A stretch of 64,000 nucleotides of DNA from Isoetes taiwanensis (GCA_021234155.1 JAJEKV010000005.1:23325584-23389583), one strand, 5' to 3'. Counted from the stretch's first letter, positions 11,129 through 22,170 are shown. Notes: generated from the sequence alone by a model not told the origin. Translations and numbers: made by a program.

Positions 11129-11512
11129 TTGGGAATCAGAATTGAGACTCAATTCCTTTATTTAATGTTGTTTTTGCCTTTGTTTGCAGGTAATACTTTG
11201 ATCATGTTCAAAAGGCTAAGGTGGAAGAGGATGAATCTCCATGTGAATGCACAATGGCTTACACAGTTTGGAGTCGAAATACCCAACGAGCACGGAGATG
11301 ACTGTCATTGCAATTGTGCCTGCACCGCATATCTAGATGAAAGGAGATACATTCTGTGCACTGCCAAGGATAAGAAAGACATGTTCAATCCAGGGAAGGC
11401 CCATATGTGCAAATGCCCTTACTGCCTATTCATTGTGGCTAACAAGGGAATGGGAAGGAAGGATCATTCGAAGAGGGAGCCTAAGAAAAGGAGGTATTCA
11501 GGGGATCACTGA
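11129..11512 (+). CDS. Cysteine-rich ORF at the LINE 3' end
   Basis: This 127-residue frame lies between the zf-RVT end and the A tail, so it travels with the LINE. It contains DCHCNCACTAYL near residue 55 and HMCKCPYCLFIV near residue 90, two tight Cys clusters that could bind zinc, and ends in a basic stretch (KREPKKRRYSGDH). I do not recognise it. It could be an extra C-terminal finger of ORF2 moved out of frame, or a captured sequence. Confidence 0.4.
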   Translation: MGIRIETQFLYLMLFLPLFAGNTLIMFKRLRWKRMNLHVNAQWLTQFGVEIPNEHGDDCHCNCACTAYLDERRYILCTAKDKKDMFNPGKAHMCKCPYCLFIVANKGMGRKDHSKREPKKRRYSGDH

Positions 11513-11727
11513 ACACTTGGATAATCTCACCAGAACTGATATATCTGCTTGAAACTGCCAAATACTTTTAAGCTATTTTTTTGATCTTGGATAGTTTAAA
11601 TTTTATCAGGGTCAATAACCTACCCTTGCCTAAAGGTTACTCCCTAAAAAAGCTTTTTATAGCTTTTCATGCATTTTGTACTTTATTATACAAACTTACT
11701 TCAGCCTTCAATTAAAAAAAAAATAAA

Positions 11728-11762
11728 AAAATTCAACTCAAATAACAAAGTCCAGCCTCCAA
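11728..11762 (-). repeat. LINE 3' target duplication and right half of the G1 LTR fragment
   Basis: Positions 11728-11744 repeat 4775-4791. The following ACAAAGTCCAGCC through GCTAAGCTCA matches 24450-24485 and continues the LTR fragment that the LINE interrupted. Confidence 0.75.
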
Positions 11763-14453
11763 GGCTAAGCTCACCACACAACTGGGCTTTTATGAGCAAG
11801 AGAAATTTAGAGAAATATTAAGTTTTTTGGAAGGGATTGGCTTAAAGGCAGAATCAATTAAACACTAGAGCACCCGTCTAGCAATATCAAGAATTCAGAG
11901 GGAAGAATTAATTAGAAGATTGGCTTGAATGGAATTTGGATGATTCGCAAGAAAAAAACTGATAGATTCCCCTATCTAATTCCACACAGAAGTACTCAAC
12001 AAAGATTATCTCAGAAGGGATTTATCACATGGAAAGGAATCAAAGTCGTGGAATACAGGAACTTGCTGACGACTTTCTGGTCTTCGAATTTGGTGCTGCA
12101 GAGGTCGCAAAATGTCAGAAGATGTCCTAGAAGCCGTGCTGCTGTTGAGTTCGTCCAAAGGTTTCTGTAGCAGTAACTATGATTGCCAAGACGTCCTGCT
12201 GTCAGATTCATATACCCAATGCCCTTTGATAGACAATGATTTGCTATAAGCCTTTTAGAAAAGGCTTCAATGTCCTTTTAATAGAAATTGCCTTTTATTG
12301 ACGGTTCTATTTTAACCCTTAAGATCCCTATGAACTTTAAATATTAACTATCAATACATATATAAGTCAGTTTCCTTTTATGTTTGAAGCTAATAGTTCT
12401 GCCCCAGGAAAAAGTGTGAGCACGACAAGTGCCTTATAAAAATAAAAAAATAAAAAACTAAATGTTTTCTGTGTGATGTCATGGTGCGATCCGAGTTTGC
12501 AACTGCCTGGATTTTGAATTAATTGCATCAAATTACAGGATGTATATGCAGGACTGATATGTTCTGAAGGTTGTACATGATACTTCTTGGAATATTTGCA
12601 TTGAATGTAAGATCTCTAGAGATCTAAGGAGTTTATTGTAAGATTTTCTCAGCATTAAAGAGTGGCAGAGCATTAAAGACTCTGCTTTGAAGCAAAGTCT
12701 AGATTGCATGCCATTAAATGCTACTTCGAGGGAGCCCGACTTCTACTTCTATGGTGCATCCGGAGCAAGTGAAGGGCTTCTACCCTTGCTAAAGCCTATA
12801 TTTTTTTAAAAGAGGATTATTGCAGAAGGCGAAGCTCTTTGTCGATATTGCAGAGGAAGCAGCGCATCTGCCACTAAAGCATGTGATCGCCTAACAGGAT
12901 CTACCCAGGATGCTTCTTAGTTTTAGAAGCTTCGCCATTTAACAAAGAAGTGTGAATTTTCCCCTATGCCATGGCCACGGCGGAAGAATCACTTTAAACA
13001 GAGCATTTCCTTCCGGCAAAGAAAAAATTAGAGCTCCGGCTATGCCTCTACATTCCACTTAAGGTTCTACCCCATGCAATTCTGAAACTTCATTTCTGGC
13101 TGTGATTTTTCTTCACTTTTCCAATTATGATCAAGAGCTTCAGGCGATGGAGCATGGCGATGGCAGATAATATTGTATTAGCTTATATCTGCTTTAAAAT
13201 TATTGTATTTGATGCTGCTAACTTATATTTTCATATGCAGGATCTTCGATCAATCTCTTACTAGCAAACGGTGGTGTTATACAGTGACTGGCCTTGCCTA
13301 TTCAGAACAGTGATGTAGCTATGTGAGTCTGAAATCTCAGCCATGAACTGATCTGCTAAGCAACACTGGTAACGCCCGTAACTTTCTAAATTTTTTCTCA
13401 GTTTTATATTTTTTGCTAAAGAATGAACTCAGATTATAAGTTATTTTTGCAGGTGTTCGATGCTATACTGACGATGACAGATTATCACTCAAACTCTGTT
13501 TTGCAATGCGATGACAAATAAGCTCATGAGTTCTAAATGATTTTTTTCATTTTTACTCCCATAATAACTATGTGTTCCAAGAATACAATGCGATGGCAGA
13601 TAAGCTCTCTTGAGTTCTAAATGATTTTTTACCTTTTTACTCCCATAATAACTATGTATTCCACATTGCAGTCAATAGAACTTATCTGCCAACTGTCCAT
13701 TTCCCCTGTTTAGGGCAGAGTACATGAGGTGCCTTTATCTGGGCTCGCAAGGTAAATTCGGAGCCCTAAACTTGGGCGTGAATCTGGAGCAATAATGTCT
13801 GAAATAAGGGTGATTCTCTGCAATAACTCTATCAAATATGGGTGGAGCTCAATCGTTAAGGGAAAGCATGAACATGAGGGCCACAATGTTTCAAGAGTAA
13901 ATTTGAGATTGAGAAAAGAGACAACGTTTCAAGAGTAAATTTGAGATTGAGAAAAGATAAACAAGAGTAAAAGGGTTGAAGGTTTTGTGTTTCTCGTCTA
14001 TTCCATTCATCATTTTTTTAAAGCTATGAGCTCTGCACAACTACAACGTACTAAACAGGGTTTCATGTGATGACATCTCTGAAAGGTTACATGTGATGAC
14101 ATCTCACGAAGAAACACTGGTGATGACATCTCAAAAAAAAACCCTCTGAATGAATATAGGCCTAATGGTATCCACAATTGTCCTGTTATGTCACAAATGT
14201 TGAGAAGCTTTCTGATAAGGAAAGTTAAATCGTGTGATTGCTGAAAGAATTTTGGATTGAAAGGTCGACCATTTTATAATTCCTTGAGATATATAGTAAA
14301 CAATAAATATTCCTTAAGATATAGTAAACAATGCAAATACGTTACTACTTCTCTTTTGTTTTAACTGGGTTTGCTCCAAGTGCAATTTTAGATCTAGTTC
14401 CAGCTGTTGGTATTCTTGCTCTAGCATCTCTCCATAGGGGTACTTCCAACAAA
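11763..14453. other. Gene-free region with short local duplications
   Basis: I find no credible gene. Local structure includes a duplicated unit of about 88 bp near 13505-13670 (GAGTTCTAAATGATTTTTT and ACTCCCATAATAACTATGT, twice), a pair of GTTTCAAGAGTAAATTTGAG blocks near 13888 and 13926, and three GATGACATCTC blocks near 14070-14130. A TATATAAGTCAG sequence at about 12358 could be a promoter remnant. A- and T-rich stretches suggest old non-coding repeat debris. Confidence 0.5.
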
Positions 14454-14936
14454 TATGTAGCAAAATAACAGGGGGTTCCAGGGGGATTTGATATGGATGT
14501 AAAAAATAACAATTCCTGAAACCTAGACCATATATTCCTAAAGCAATTGAATGGGTTGTTATAAAACAAAAACTTTGATTCAAGATAAAAAATAATCACA
14601 TTAGCTCACTGGGTATATTGGTTAAAGTAATCTTATTAGGACATTAAGTTATTTTGGTAGAGTATAGAGGTTCGATATTCTCTCAAAACCTTAGGCGAAA
14701 TCGTATTTCATATTTCAAAATCATAGGCGCCTCCAATCATAAATAACTATAAGCGAAAGGAGAGGTGAAATCGTATTTCATATTTCAAAATCATAGGCGC
14801 CTCCAATCATAAATGACTATAAGCGAAAGGAGAGGTGCTCACAGGCCCCAACATACGATCTGGGTCGTAGGATCGACGAATCCGATGACTATGGTAGTCC
14901 AGGGTGCACCTCATTTAGAATATGTAGCAAAATAAC
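14454..14936 (+). mobile_element. SINE-like insertion with 16-bp direct repeats
   Basis: TATGTAGCAAAATAAC occurs at 14454-14469 and again at 14921-14936, flanking about 451 bp. Inside, from about 14601, TAGCTCACTGGG resembles a tRNA A box, and GAGGTTCGATATTCTC, about 60 bp on, resembles a B box, as in tRNA-derived SINEs. The body contains a tandem duplication of about 69 bp (GAAATCGTATTTCATATTTC and GGCGCCTCCAATCATAAAT). No poly(A) tail is visible at the right edge. About 130 bp lie between the left repeat and the A box, so the true 5' end is unclear. Confidence 0.45.
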
Positions 14937-15600
14937 CACTATTATATAATAAAAAACAGACTTAGAAAAAATTCATTCTGTAAGGCTTTAGATGTCATCT
15001 CATCTATGATCTCTTGGACATGTTCAGAAACCATCAAAGTCTACTATACGTGGTATCCACATTTTTGGACGTGTTAAGTAATGCTCCTTTTTTTTTTTTT
15101 TTGCTAATAAATACAAGTTATCAACATTCTTGGAAGCGTTAATGCTCCCCTTCTTTCTTTGCTAATAAATGCAAGTTATCAACACTCCATTTTCATGCAC
15201 TCTATATCAACAAATACATGTTGCAATAAGCAAGACGTGGAGTAGAGGACTAAAGAAAGATTGTAGCAATGTAGAGGAGCGTAAACAATGTAAAAGAATT
15301 TAGAAATGCATACTTCTTCTTACAATATATGCAAGATTCTTCCCTAACACCGGGTACCTTTTAACACGGAGTGTGTCTTGCCTGTTCTGAATAAATAAAA
15401 CTCTGTTACTAAAATGTAATTGTAGTATCAAAAGCTGAGTTAATACCGGGTCTAGTCTCACAGGTGTGGAACCAAAGAAATGTTTGCAAGGGCCTTGCCC
15501 GCCGCGATAAATTTCTTGTAGAAATAATTTATTTAACCTAGATTTGTTTACAAGGCTTGGTATACATATTTTCGACTTTCTTTCTCTTTCCCTTGCTCAT
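14937..15600 (+). repeat. LTR remnant with PBS-like site
   Basis: A block of about 60 bp (AATGCTCC, then GCTAATAAATACAAGTTATC) is duplicated near 15080-15185. AATAAATAAAACT at about 15392 could be a polyadenylation signal. ATTGTAGTATCAAAAGCT at about 15420 resembles the Met-initiator primer site TGGTATCAGAGC with mismatches, as expected just after a 5' LTR. No gag follows. This is probably an LTR plus leader remnant on the plus strand. Confidence 0.35.
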
Positions 15601-15930
15601 CATAGCCACTCCCCCTAGCACCACCATATTAATTCCTCCCCTTCTCATGATTGATCGTCCTCGATCAAGAAATTATATGGCAAATTTTATATGGCAAATT
15701 TGACACAACCAAGTCCATGGTTGCAACTATACTTGAGTCCATAACTAGAAATAATCATGTCCAGCCCTTTAGGCTAGAAGGTTTTTTTATATAATAATGG
15801 ACAATGAGATCAACAATTATGTTGCAGACATAATTGATGTCCTAAAACTCACTGCAAATAAAATTATTCCTAAAAGTTCAGCTACCTCCTTCACGGAGCT
15901 ACACACTTAACTAGCAACTTAATTAAAACT
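15601..15930 (-). other. Minus-strand G1 sequence beyond gag
   Basis: There is no open frame of note. On the minus strand it continues from the gag stop to TTGATCGAGGACGATCAATC and a purine-rich GAGAAGGGGAGGAATT at about 15630. This resembles the region before an LTR in Gypsy elements, so most of pol appears to be deleted from this G1 copy. Confidence 0.35.
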
Positions 15931-16632
15931 ACTTTAAGTAAGCAATCTGTAACTTTGCCTTTTCCTTTTGAACTTCGACCGCAAATGCAACTTGTTTATT
16001 TGTCTTGGTGCTTGGTTTGGGCAGAAGTTCTTCTATCTGGAACACTTGGACTGGGGGTCCACTAGGATGAGGATTTAGTCTATATTCTATTATGCCTCGA
16101 TCCCTTCGCTCACCTCAATTGCCTCTGTCATTCCGGTCTCCTTTTGCATTTAGTTTTGGGCAGTCTATTTTAAGATGTGGTCCTCCACAATAAAAACATC
16201 CGCTTTTCTTTGACGAAGATCAGTCAATATGATTGTTCCACCTTGTTTTATGAGCTTGGTCTTGATTATCTCCCTTGCTTGGTTTGGATCTCTTGTTTCC
16301 TTTGTCTGAATTCTTGCTATTGCTTGCTTTGTCATGGCTTGTTTTGTCGTTGTCTTTATCATCAAGATATCTGTCCCACATATTACAATTTATTGAATCG
16401 GGATTTAACTTTCTTTTCGCGGCAATAGCTTTCTTTGCGGCCCCTTCTAAAGTATGAGGATCCACAAAACTCAATTCTGCATACAAAGAAATTTTAAGGC
16501 ATGTTATATACTTGCATAACAGTTTCGTCTCATTCAACTTATCCAATTGAGTAGACAAGTCTGGAGTAATGACGTATACCGGTAGACTGATTCGTTGTCG
16601 CCTTGCTTGAAGAGGTCCCATTCTCGTACAAC
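15931..16632 (-). pseudogene. Gypsy G1 gag, C-terminal half
   Basis: The minus strand reads VREWDLFKQGDNESVYRYTS directly from the Copia insertion edge. It continues LSTQLDKLNETKLLCKYITC, a charged linker rich in Asp, Lys and Ser, and a zinc knuckle CFYCGGPHLKIDC (C-x2-C-x3-H-x4-C) near 16185. It ends LQIAYLK at about 15931 after at least two frame changes. The N-terminal half lies at 20346-20762, so the Copia element split this gag. Gag packages the element RNA. Confidence 0.8.
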
Positions 16633-17217
16633 TGATATTAACTTAGTAATGCTCACAATGAACTAGTTTGATGATATTCTTTTGAGAAATATCATAAAAC
16701 CATGAACCTTCAATGCAAAATTAATACCATTGAATTAATGGTAATGCAATGGTTTAAAGTTAACGGGTCACTGTAGCAATGGGATCGAACACAATACAAC
16801 TCATTGAATGTTTACCAAAAACCCTTAGTTAGTGTCGCATTTCCTCCTCAAGCATATGATCTGAGCACCCTATCATCTGTGATCTTGTGTGTCTCCTTAT
16901 CTAATATGGTTTTCGACGGTTAAGCAGTCATTTTTGCAGATTGGTTCGAACACCTGATTCCATTTCTAAGTTTAAAGGTTTTTGCCTCCAAATCGTGTTC
17001 CACCTCACTATAATAATAATAGTAATATCGACCCTTATAACACATTAGGGTCATATAATTCCAACCATGCTTGTTTCCATATGCTTTTAAGTTTCTTCTG
17101 ATCTTTCACTATTTCTCGATATACAAGGTCATGAGGAGCCAACACCAACCTATGTATGTTAAGCAATGAATATAATGCTCCAACAGCATATTATGCAATA
17201 ACTATAAAACTTCAACA
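16633..17217 (-). repeat. Copia C1 3' LTR
   Basis: On the minus strand this runs from TGTTGAAGTTTTATAG to TTAATATCA and follows the polypurine tract directly. It matches 19425-20345 apart from small indels and the LINE fragment in the other copy. Confidence 0.85.
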
Positions 17218-17228
17218 TTCCTCCTTTA
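17218..17228 (-). other. Copia C1 polypurine tract
   Basis: AAAGGAGGAA on the minus strand lies immediately before the TGTTGAAG start of the 3' LTR, in the position used to prime plus-strand DNA. Confidence 0.75.
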
Positions 17229-17236
17229 TTGCACAA

Positions 17237-17872
17237 TTAGGCAACCTTAAGATCATTTCTAAATTGCACAAATTTTCCTTCAGGCAAAGCCTTTGTAAAC
17301 ACATCTGCCACTTGATCTGAAGTACAGACATATACCATTTTGATGTAATTTTTTGAAGCTAGATCCCTGATAAAGTGCATGTTCAGCTCTATGTGCTTTG
17401 TTCCCTCATGGTCTATTGGATTTTTAGTGATAGCAATGCAACTTTGACTGCCAGTAAATATTTCGGTAGGTCCTGTCTGTTTGCAATTCAATTCTTCCAA
17501 CAATCTTTTTAGCCAAGCAATTTCCTTAGCCACTAAAGAAGAGGCTGCATACTCAGCTTCAGCTGAAGACATAGCTATTGCATTTTGTTTTTTGCATTTC
17601 CAAGAAATTGCTCCTCCTGCTAGGAACACTACATAACTTGATGTTGATTTTCGAGAGCTTAGATCACCACCCCAATCTGCATCACTATAAGCATACATAT
17701 TAAGATCATCAGAGTCAAAAGTTATTCCTTGGTTTATAGTGCCTTTAAGATATTTCAAAACTCTCTTTCCAGGTAGCCAATGCTCTTTACTTGGATTGTT
17801 GCATTTTCTGCTCAAGATATTCACTATATAAGAGATATCTGGCCTGCTATTGTTTGCTAAATAGGCACCCAA
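17237..17872 (-). pseudogene. Copia C1 RNase H
   Basis: This 211-residue frame has the Copia RNase H hallmarks: YLANNSRPDISYIVNILSR, KRVLKYLKGTINQGI, AYSDADWGGDLSSRKSTSSY with catalytic aspartate, MSSAEAEYAASSLVAKEIAW with glutamate, HIELNMHFIRD and DVFTKALPEGKF at the end. It stops 9 bp before the polypurine tract, as in intact elements. It is separated from the RT by a frameshift near 17880. It would degrade RNA in the RNA-DNA hybrid. Confidence 0.92.
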
Positions 17873-17920
17873 CTAGTTCTCTATATGGGATCTTTTCCAT
17901 TTCTTTCATTTCCTTTTCTG

Positions 17921-18469
17921 TCATCTCCTTTTCTGTTGTCTATGTCCAGGGATCACATGTGTTTTTACTGGATGAGCATCATTCAAGTAGAATCTGCTCA
18001 ACATGTTATCAATGTGCTTACTTTGTTTTAATTTCAGCAATTTCTTTTGTTTGTCCCTTATCACTTCAATCCCTAAAAAATGCTTCAATTCTTCCAAATT
18101 AGTCATCTTAAATCTAGCTTTCAAAATGTTCTTGCACACATTCAACACCTTTGTATCATTAGCAATCATGATACAATCATCTACATATAAGGCTATACAG
18201 TAGTTATTATAGACTTTGTATCTATAAATGTTGCCATCATTTTGCATCTTTTCAAATCCTTGTTCTTTGAGGTAATTGTCTATGCACAAATACCATTCCC
18301 TTGGTGCCTGTCTCAGCCCATAAACTACTCTATTTAGTTTCCAAACCATGTTTTCGCCTTCTTCATACCCTGGAGCCTGCTTCATATAGATACTTTGATC
18401 TAGTTTTGCATTCAAAAAAGCTGTTTTTACATCCATGTGATGTAGCCCTAAATTCAAGGCATTTGCCAA
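17921..18469 (-). pseudogene. Copia C1 reverse transcriptase, main part
   Basis: The frame holds the RVT_2 motifs: LGLHHMDVKTAFLNAKLDQS with one catalytic aspartate, IYMKQAPGYE, VYGLRQAPREWY, and IALYVDDCIMIA with the YVDD box. The RT finger region lies in the next frame upstream, joined by a shift at about 18470. Copia RT copies element RNA in the virus-like particle. The motifs are intact but the frame is broken at both ends. Confidence 0.92.
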
Positions 18470-18471
18470 TC

Positions 18472-18705
18472 CTAAAGTACTCTTATGCTTGTAAGTTTTA
18501 CAATGGGTGAGTAGGTATCTTCAAAATCTTTCCCTTTCTTCTGAGTATAACCTTGAGCTACAGGGCGAGCTTTATATTTTTTTGTGCCATTCACACCTTC
18601 TTTGATTCTAAAAATCCACTTGCTTCCTATTATGTTATGATTTGTTGGACATTCAACTAGTTCATAGGTTTTTCTTTCTACAAATGATGCAAGCTCATCT
18701 TTCAT
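18472..18705 (-). pseudogene. Copia C1 reverse transcriptase, N-terminal part
   Basis: ELVECPTNHNIIGSKWIFRI and YKARPVAQGYTQKKGKDFED are the conserved RVT_2 start; the family normally reads KARLVAQGF. It stops at SIRVL and is continued by the frame at 17921-18469. About 240 bp between this and gag has no clear coding, and the protease-integrase block expected here is absent. Confidence 0.88.
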
Positions 18706-18948
18706 TGCTTCTTCCCACTTTGCCTTTTCTTGGCAAGTTAATGCATCATCTATTGTTTTTGCTAATGCTCATATTCTATTAAAACCATGATTTGGTCATA
18801 GTCATGACCTAGAGCCTCAATTCTTCTGCTTCTTCCTGAATCATTTCTTCCATAAGCCTCTCTGTCTATATTAGCTTCCTCTAGTAATTTTTCAGCTTGG
18901 GTCTTTCTCTTACTTTTAACTCATGCCTCTAGTAGATTTTCTCCCTCC

Positions 18949-19377
18949 TCATCCTCTGGTATTTGCTTTTCCTCCTCTACTAGTGCTGCCCTTTCCTTTA
19001 TCATAGTCTTTTGGGGTTGGACACTTTGCAGCAAGGTGCCCCCAGCCTCCACATGTATAACAATTGATATCCTTCTTTAATTCAGGGCAATTATTCTTAA
19101 CATGTCCTTGCTCATGGCAATAATAACAAATTATTTTTTCATTTGGACTCTTCCCCCTTTTCCCTGCAAACAATATTTCAGTTCCCTCATCCTCATTTCC
19201 TCTTGCAATCTTTTTCTGTTCAACCTCAGTCCTTAAAATGCTTCCTGCCTCATCCCTAGTTTTTGCCACATTTCTTATAAAAAGGCCTAATTGTCCATTC
19301 TCTATCACAGCTCTAACTATGGTAAGTACTTGAAATCTTTCTGATAGATCAAATCCAACAGCAGCCAAGTCATCCAC
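18949..19377 (-). pseudogene. Copia C1 gag C-terminus with two zinc knuckles
   Basis: This 142-residue frame reads FQVLTIVRAVIENGQLGLFI, NVAKTRDEAGSILRTEVEQK, then CYYCHEQGHVKNNC and CYTCGGWGHLAAKC, two perfect C-x2-C-x4-H-x4-C knuckles. The N-terminal gag is missing, because the 5' LTR lies only about 50 bp upstream. It is related to the plus-strand gag at 44950-46011 (KVAKNRDEAGEMIRAEFAEK). Gag binds element RNA. Confidence 0.85.
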
Positions 19378-19424
19378 AATGTTATCAAAATTCTTAAAAA
19401 AGTCTGAAAGATAAAAAACACAAC

Positions 19425-20345
19425 TGATATTAACTTAGTAATGCTCACAATGAACTAGTTTGATGATATTCTTTTGAGAAGTATCATAAAACCATGAACC
19501 TTCAATGCAAAATTAATAGTATTTTTTTTTTTTTATGTTGAAGGACGACAGTCTATTATTCATGAAAAAATCAAGAAACATACAAGAGGTCTGTGAAATG
19601 GGACTCAAAACCTAGAGGACTACGAAGTCCCCAAAGCAAAACCACCCATACACAGTACATAATCAAATATCTTGTACCATCTTGAGGCGTTTAATAGCCT
19701 CATCACAATCAGCATGTTCTACCACATCAATACAATCATTACTAGACATCGTATTATCTGAACTCTGGAGATTATGACGCACAGGGGCCTCACGGCATAC
19801 CTTCTTTGACCTCTTCCTTGCACGAGACCCCATCCTGGCAACCTTTTTCCAAGTGGCATGTTGCCATAACACTCTATTACTCGGACTATTAGGACAATCA
19901 TCCATAACTATCTTAGTATTGAATTAATGGTAATGCAATAGTTTAAAATTAATGGGTCAATGTAGCAATGGGATCGAACACAATACAGCCTTAGTTCGTG
20001 TCGCATTTCCTCCTCAAAGATATGATCTGAGCACCCTGTCATCGGCGATCTTGTGTGTCTCCTTATCTAATATGGTTTTCGACAGTTAAGCAGTCATTTT
20101 TGCAGCTTGGTTTGGCCATCTGATTCCATTTCTAAGTTTAAAGGTTTTTGCCTCCAAATCGTGTTCCACCAAATCGAATCATATAATTCCAACCATGGTT
20201 GTTTCCATATGCTTTTAAGTTTCTTCTGATCTTTCACTACTTCTCTATATACAAGGTCATGAGGAGCCAACACCAACCTGTGCATGTTAAGTAATGAATA
20301 TAATGCTCCAACAGCATATTATGCAATAACTATAAAACTTCAACA
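19425..20345 (-). repeat. Copia C1 5' LTR with LINE fragment inside
   Basis: This matches 16633-17217, from TGTTGAAG at 20345 to ATATCA at 19425. About 400 bp at 19518-19920 has no counterpart in the 3' LTR. This copy also lacks a short segment with an ATAATAATAATAG run present near 17010. Confidence 0.85.
19518..19920 (-). mobile_element. 5'-truncated LINE tail inside the Copia LTR
   Basis: A run of about 15 T at 19523-19538 is the poly(A) tail of a minus-strand insertion. The flanking repeat TAGTATT appears on both sides, and the other LTR of the same Copia lacks the insert. It contains an 80-residue open frame at 19663-19905 (WKKVARMGSRARKRSKKVC, ending RLKMVQDI), probably the last residues of a LINE ORF2. 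Confidence 0.65.
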
Positions 20346-20762
20346 ATAACCTTCGGAAGCTTTTCTAAAGCCTTTTCATGTTAAAATCTTTGGATCTGTT
20401 ATTTTTCTTTCTTGCCACCAAGTTCTAGCCATATCTATCAAATATTTATCCATGGCTTGAACCTTATGTTTTTCTGTAGCTTTTACTAATTTGAAGCAGC
20501 TTTCCCATGTGGAAACAAATCCAAAAACTATAGGCAGGTTTCTCTTTTCACCGGAGAAGGTAGGTAAACTTATAACTTTTTCCAACCATTTACATGATGA
20601 TGCAATTGAAGATTGCAGTATGTTGACCTGTGCTACAGGCTGTTGCAGATTCTATGGTGCATTGATTTGCACGGGAGGCTCAGGCATAAATTTATGGGCT
20701 AAACATAAATATTCTAGTTGTCTTTGGCGATCTGTTTGATTGGAAGAGATGGGAATAGCCAT
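20346..20762 (-). pseudogene. Gypsy G1 gag, N-terminal half
   Basis: The minus strand starts MAIPISSNQTDRQRQLEYLC at 20762, has one in-frame TAG near 20650, and continues KWLEKVISLPTFSGEK, KATEKHKVQAMDKYL and ARTWWQERKITDPKILT. A stop follows, then GFRKASEGY up to the Copia insertion edge, where 16632 resumes with VREWDLF. This resembles retrotransposon gag domains. It lies about 50 bp downstream of the inserted G2-type LTR and belongs with the primer site at 24359. Confidence 0.8.
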
Positions 20763-22117
20763 TTAGTCTACTATGTAGCTGGCATTGCTTGGCTATATTG
20801 CTGATCAGGTACTATTGCCACATTTTGGCAGCATAGAAGAGCCATGTACGTGATATTCACTTTTGGCTAACATTTGGATTGACACATGTGTGAATAAGCT
20901 AAACAAGGAACAAGTTTGTAGACATCCATCTTTGAAAACTCATAGAAGACATCCATGATAAAGAACCAAGGGAGGACATTCATTGGACATCATACAAGCA
21001 TTGCAAGGAGGTTGAGACTCAAGCAAGAAGATTTGAGCTTAAAATTAAAGACCCTTTTGTCAAAGTTTGGAAGACCCCTCAAGTTTCATTGATATGTGGC
21101 TAGATTCAAGTTATTTTTTGGCATGAATTCCATTTTCCAAGGCTTCTTTCAATATTCTCTAGTTCCTACCATCTTGATCCTACTCATATAACACCCCTCA
21201 TGCTTCATATTTCCCCTTTCCATGCTCCATGACCATTTGCCCTAGCCAAAAGTTGGCGAAGTATTTTATTAGTCAAAACATGTCATACACCCATCATTCA
21301 TCCACTCTCTTGAGAAAATGTAAAAGATACCATTAAATTTGGCTATTCCTAAGGTCTAAGACCATATTCTCTTTCTAGAAACAAACTAGAGAGAGAAAGT
21401 GCACTTTTTTGTCAAACAAGTTTGAAAAAACAAATTTGCCAAGTTATTGCACAATATTCAAATGTGTATGTGCACAAGTCAAATATTATGCCAAATCATC
21501 CACAACATCTTCAAAATGCCAAGTGTCATCCACATCATTACCAAAATTCAATATTGAATGCTATGCAAAATCATCCATATGACATTCAAATGCCAAGTGT
21601 CATCCACATCATCACCAAAATGCCAGATAAGATATCAAAACATCCACTTCATCATCAAAGTGCCAAATGTAATGTTTAGCCATCCACATCATTACCCAAG
21701 TACATCCACCTCACCATACAAGTGTCATCCACCTCATCACCACATAACAAAAATCTGACTAGAAAAAAGTTTTTTTGTCACATTGCTTGCCACCTCATCA
21801 TCCCATTGTGCCATGTCATCACCCACTTGCCACATCACCAAATGTGTCTCATTTTATGCCAAAAGTCAAGATGCTCTTTTTTGCAAAAAGGTTCTCCCAT
21901 CTTGGAGAGCATAAAAAAAAAAATCCATCTGATTTTTTATTTTTTTTGTGAAAAAGACCTTGTTATGACCCTCATATTCCATTTCTTAGGAACCGTGCCA
22001 AATTTTATTTTATTTTTCCTCCTATCTACTCCCTCCCCCCCCCAAATGACTCATTTCCCCAATCACCCTCCGCCACATATTACCTCCGGGCGTGTGGGGT
22101 GGCAACGGGCCAGCACC

Positions 22118-22170
22118 CACGTGGAAATAGCACGTTAATTAATAATTACACGTGGATTAGCCTATATATT
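22118..22170 (+). promoter_or_regulatory. LTR-D promoter-like block
   Basis: Two CACGTGG boxes (near 22118 and 22150) are followed by GCCTATATATTACC, a TATA-like sequence, in the same relative place as in the other G2 LTRs. CACGTG is a known plant G-box. Activity is inferred. Confidence 0.4.

Larger units (their letters stand above)
4792..11727 (+). mobile_element. Full-length L1-type LINE, frameshifted
   Basis: This non-LTR retrotransposon of about 6.9 kb carries a coiled-coil/DUF4283 gag-like region, an apurinic-type endonuclease, a reverse transcriptase and a Cys/His (zf-RVT) end. It ends in an A-rich tail at about 11713-11730. A 17-bp direct repeat, AAAATTCAACTCAAATA, lies at 4775-4791 and 11728-11744. 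The uninterrupted target sequence survives in a related LTR at 24420-24485 (CTCAACTCAAATAACAAAG), which acts as an empty-site control. Frameshifts near 6530, 8130, 9010, 10220 and 10850 make it inactive. A pyrimidine-rich leader fills 5260-5610. Confidence 0.9.
16633..20345 (-). mobile_element. Defective Ty1/Copia element (C1)
   Basis: The element has two LTRs in direct orientation, each TGTTGAAG to ATATCA on the minus strand, at 16633-17217 and 19425-20345. The second carries an internal insertion of about 400 bp. Flanking 5-bp sequences are ACAAC and ATAAC, an imperfect target duplication. A polypurine tract, AAAGGAGGAA (minus), abuts the 3' LTR at 17218-17228. Inside are gag with two zinc knuckles, RT and RNase H. 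Protease, integrase and the N-terminal half of gag are missing. It sits inside the G1 gag gene. Confidence 0.9.

Noticed and set aside
14314-14599. Minus-strand frames of 84-89 residues
   Set aside because: They run across the left edge of the SINE-like insertion and show no motif I can name.
15070-15185. Short direct repeats considered as a CRISPR-like or satellite array
   Set aside because: Only two copies with no spacers of fixed length; a simple local duplication in a plant genome.
21420-22138. Open frames in LTR-D rich in His, Pro and Ser
   Set aside because: They come from CATCATCCACAT-type simple sequence typical of the G2 LTRs.
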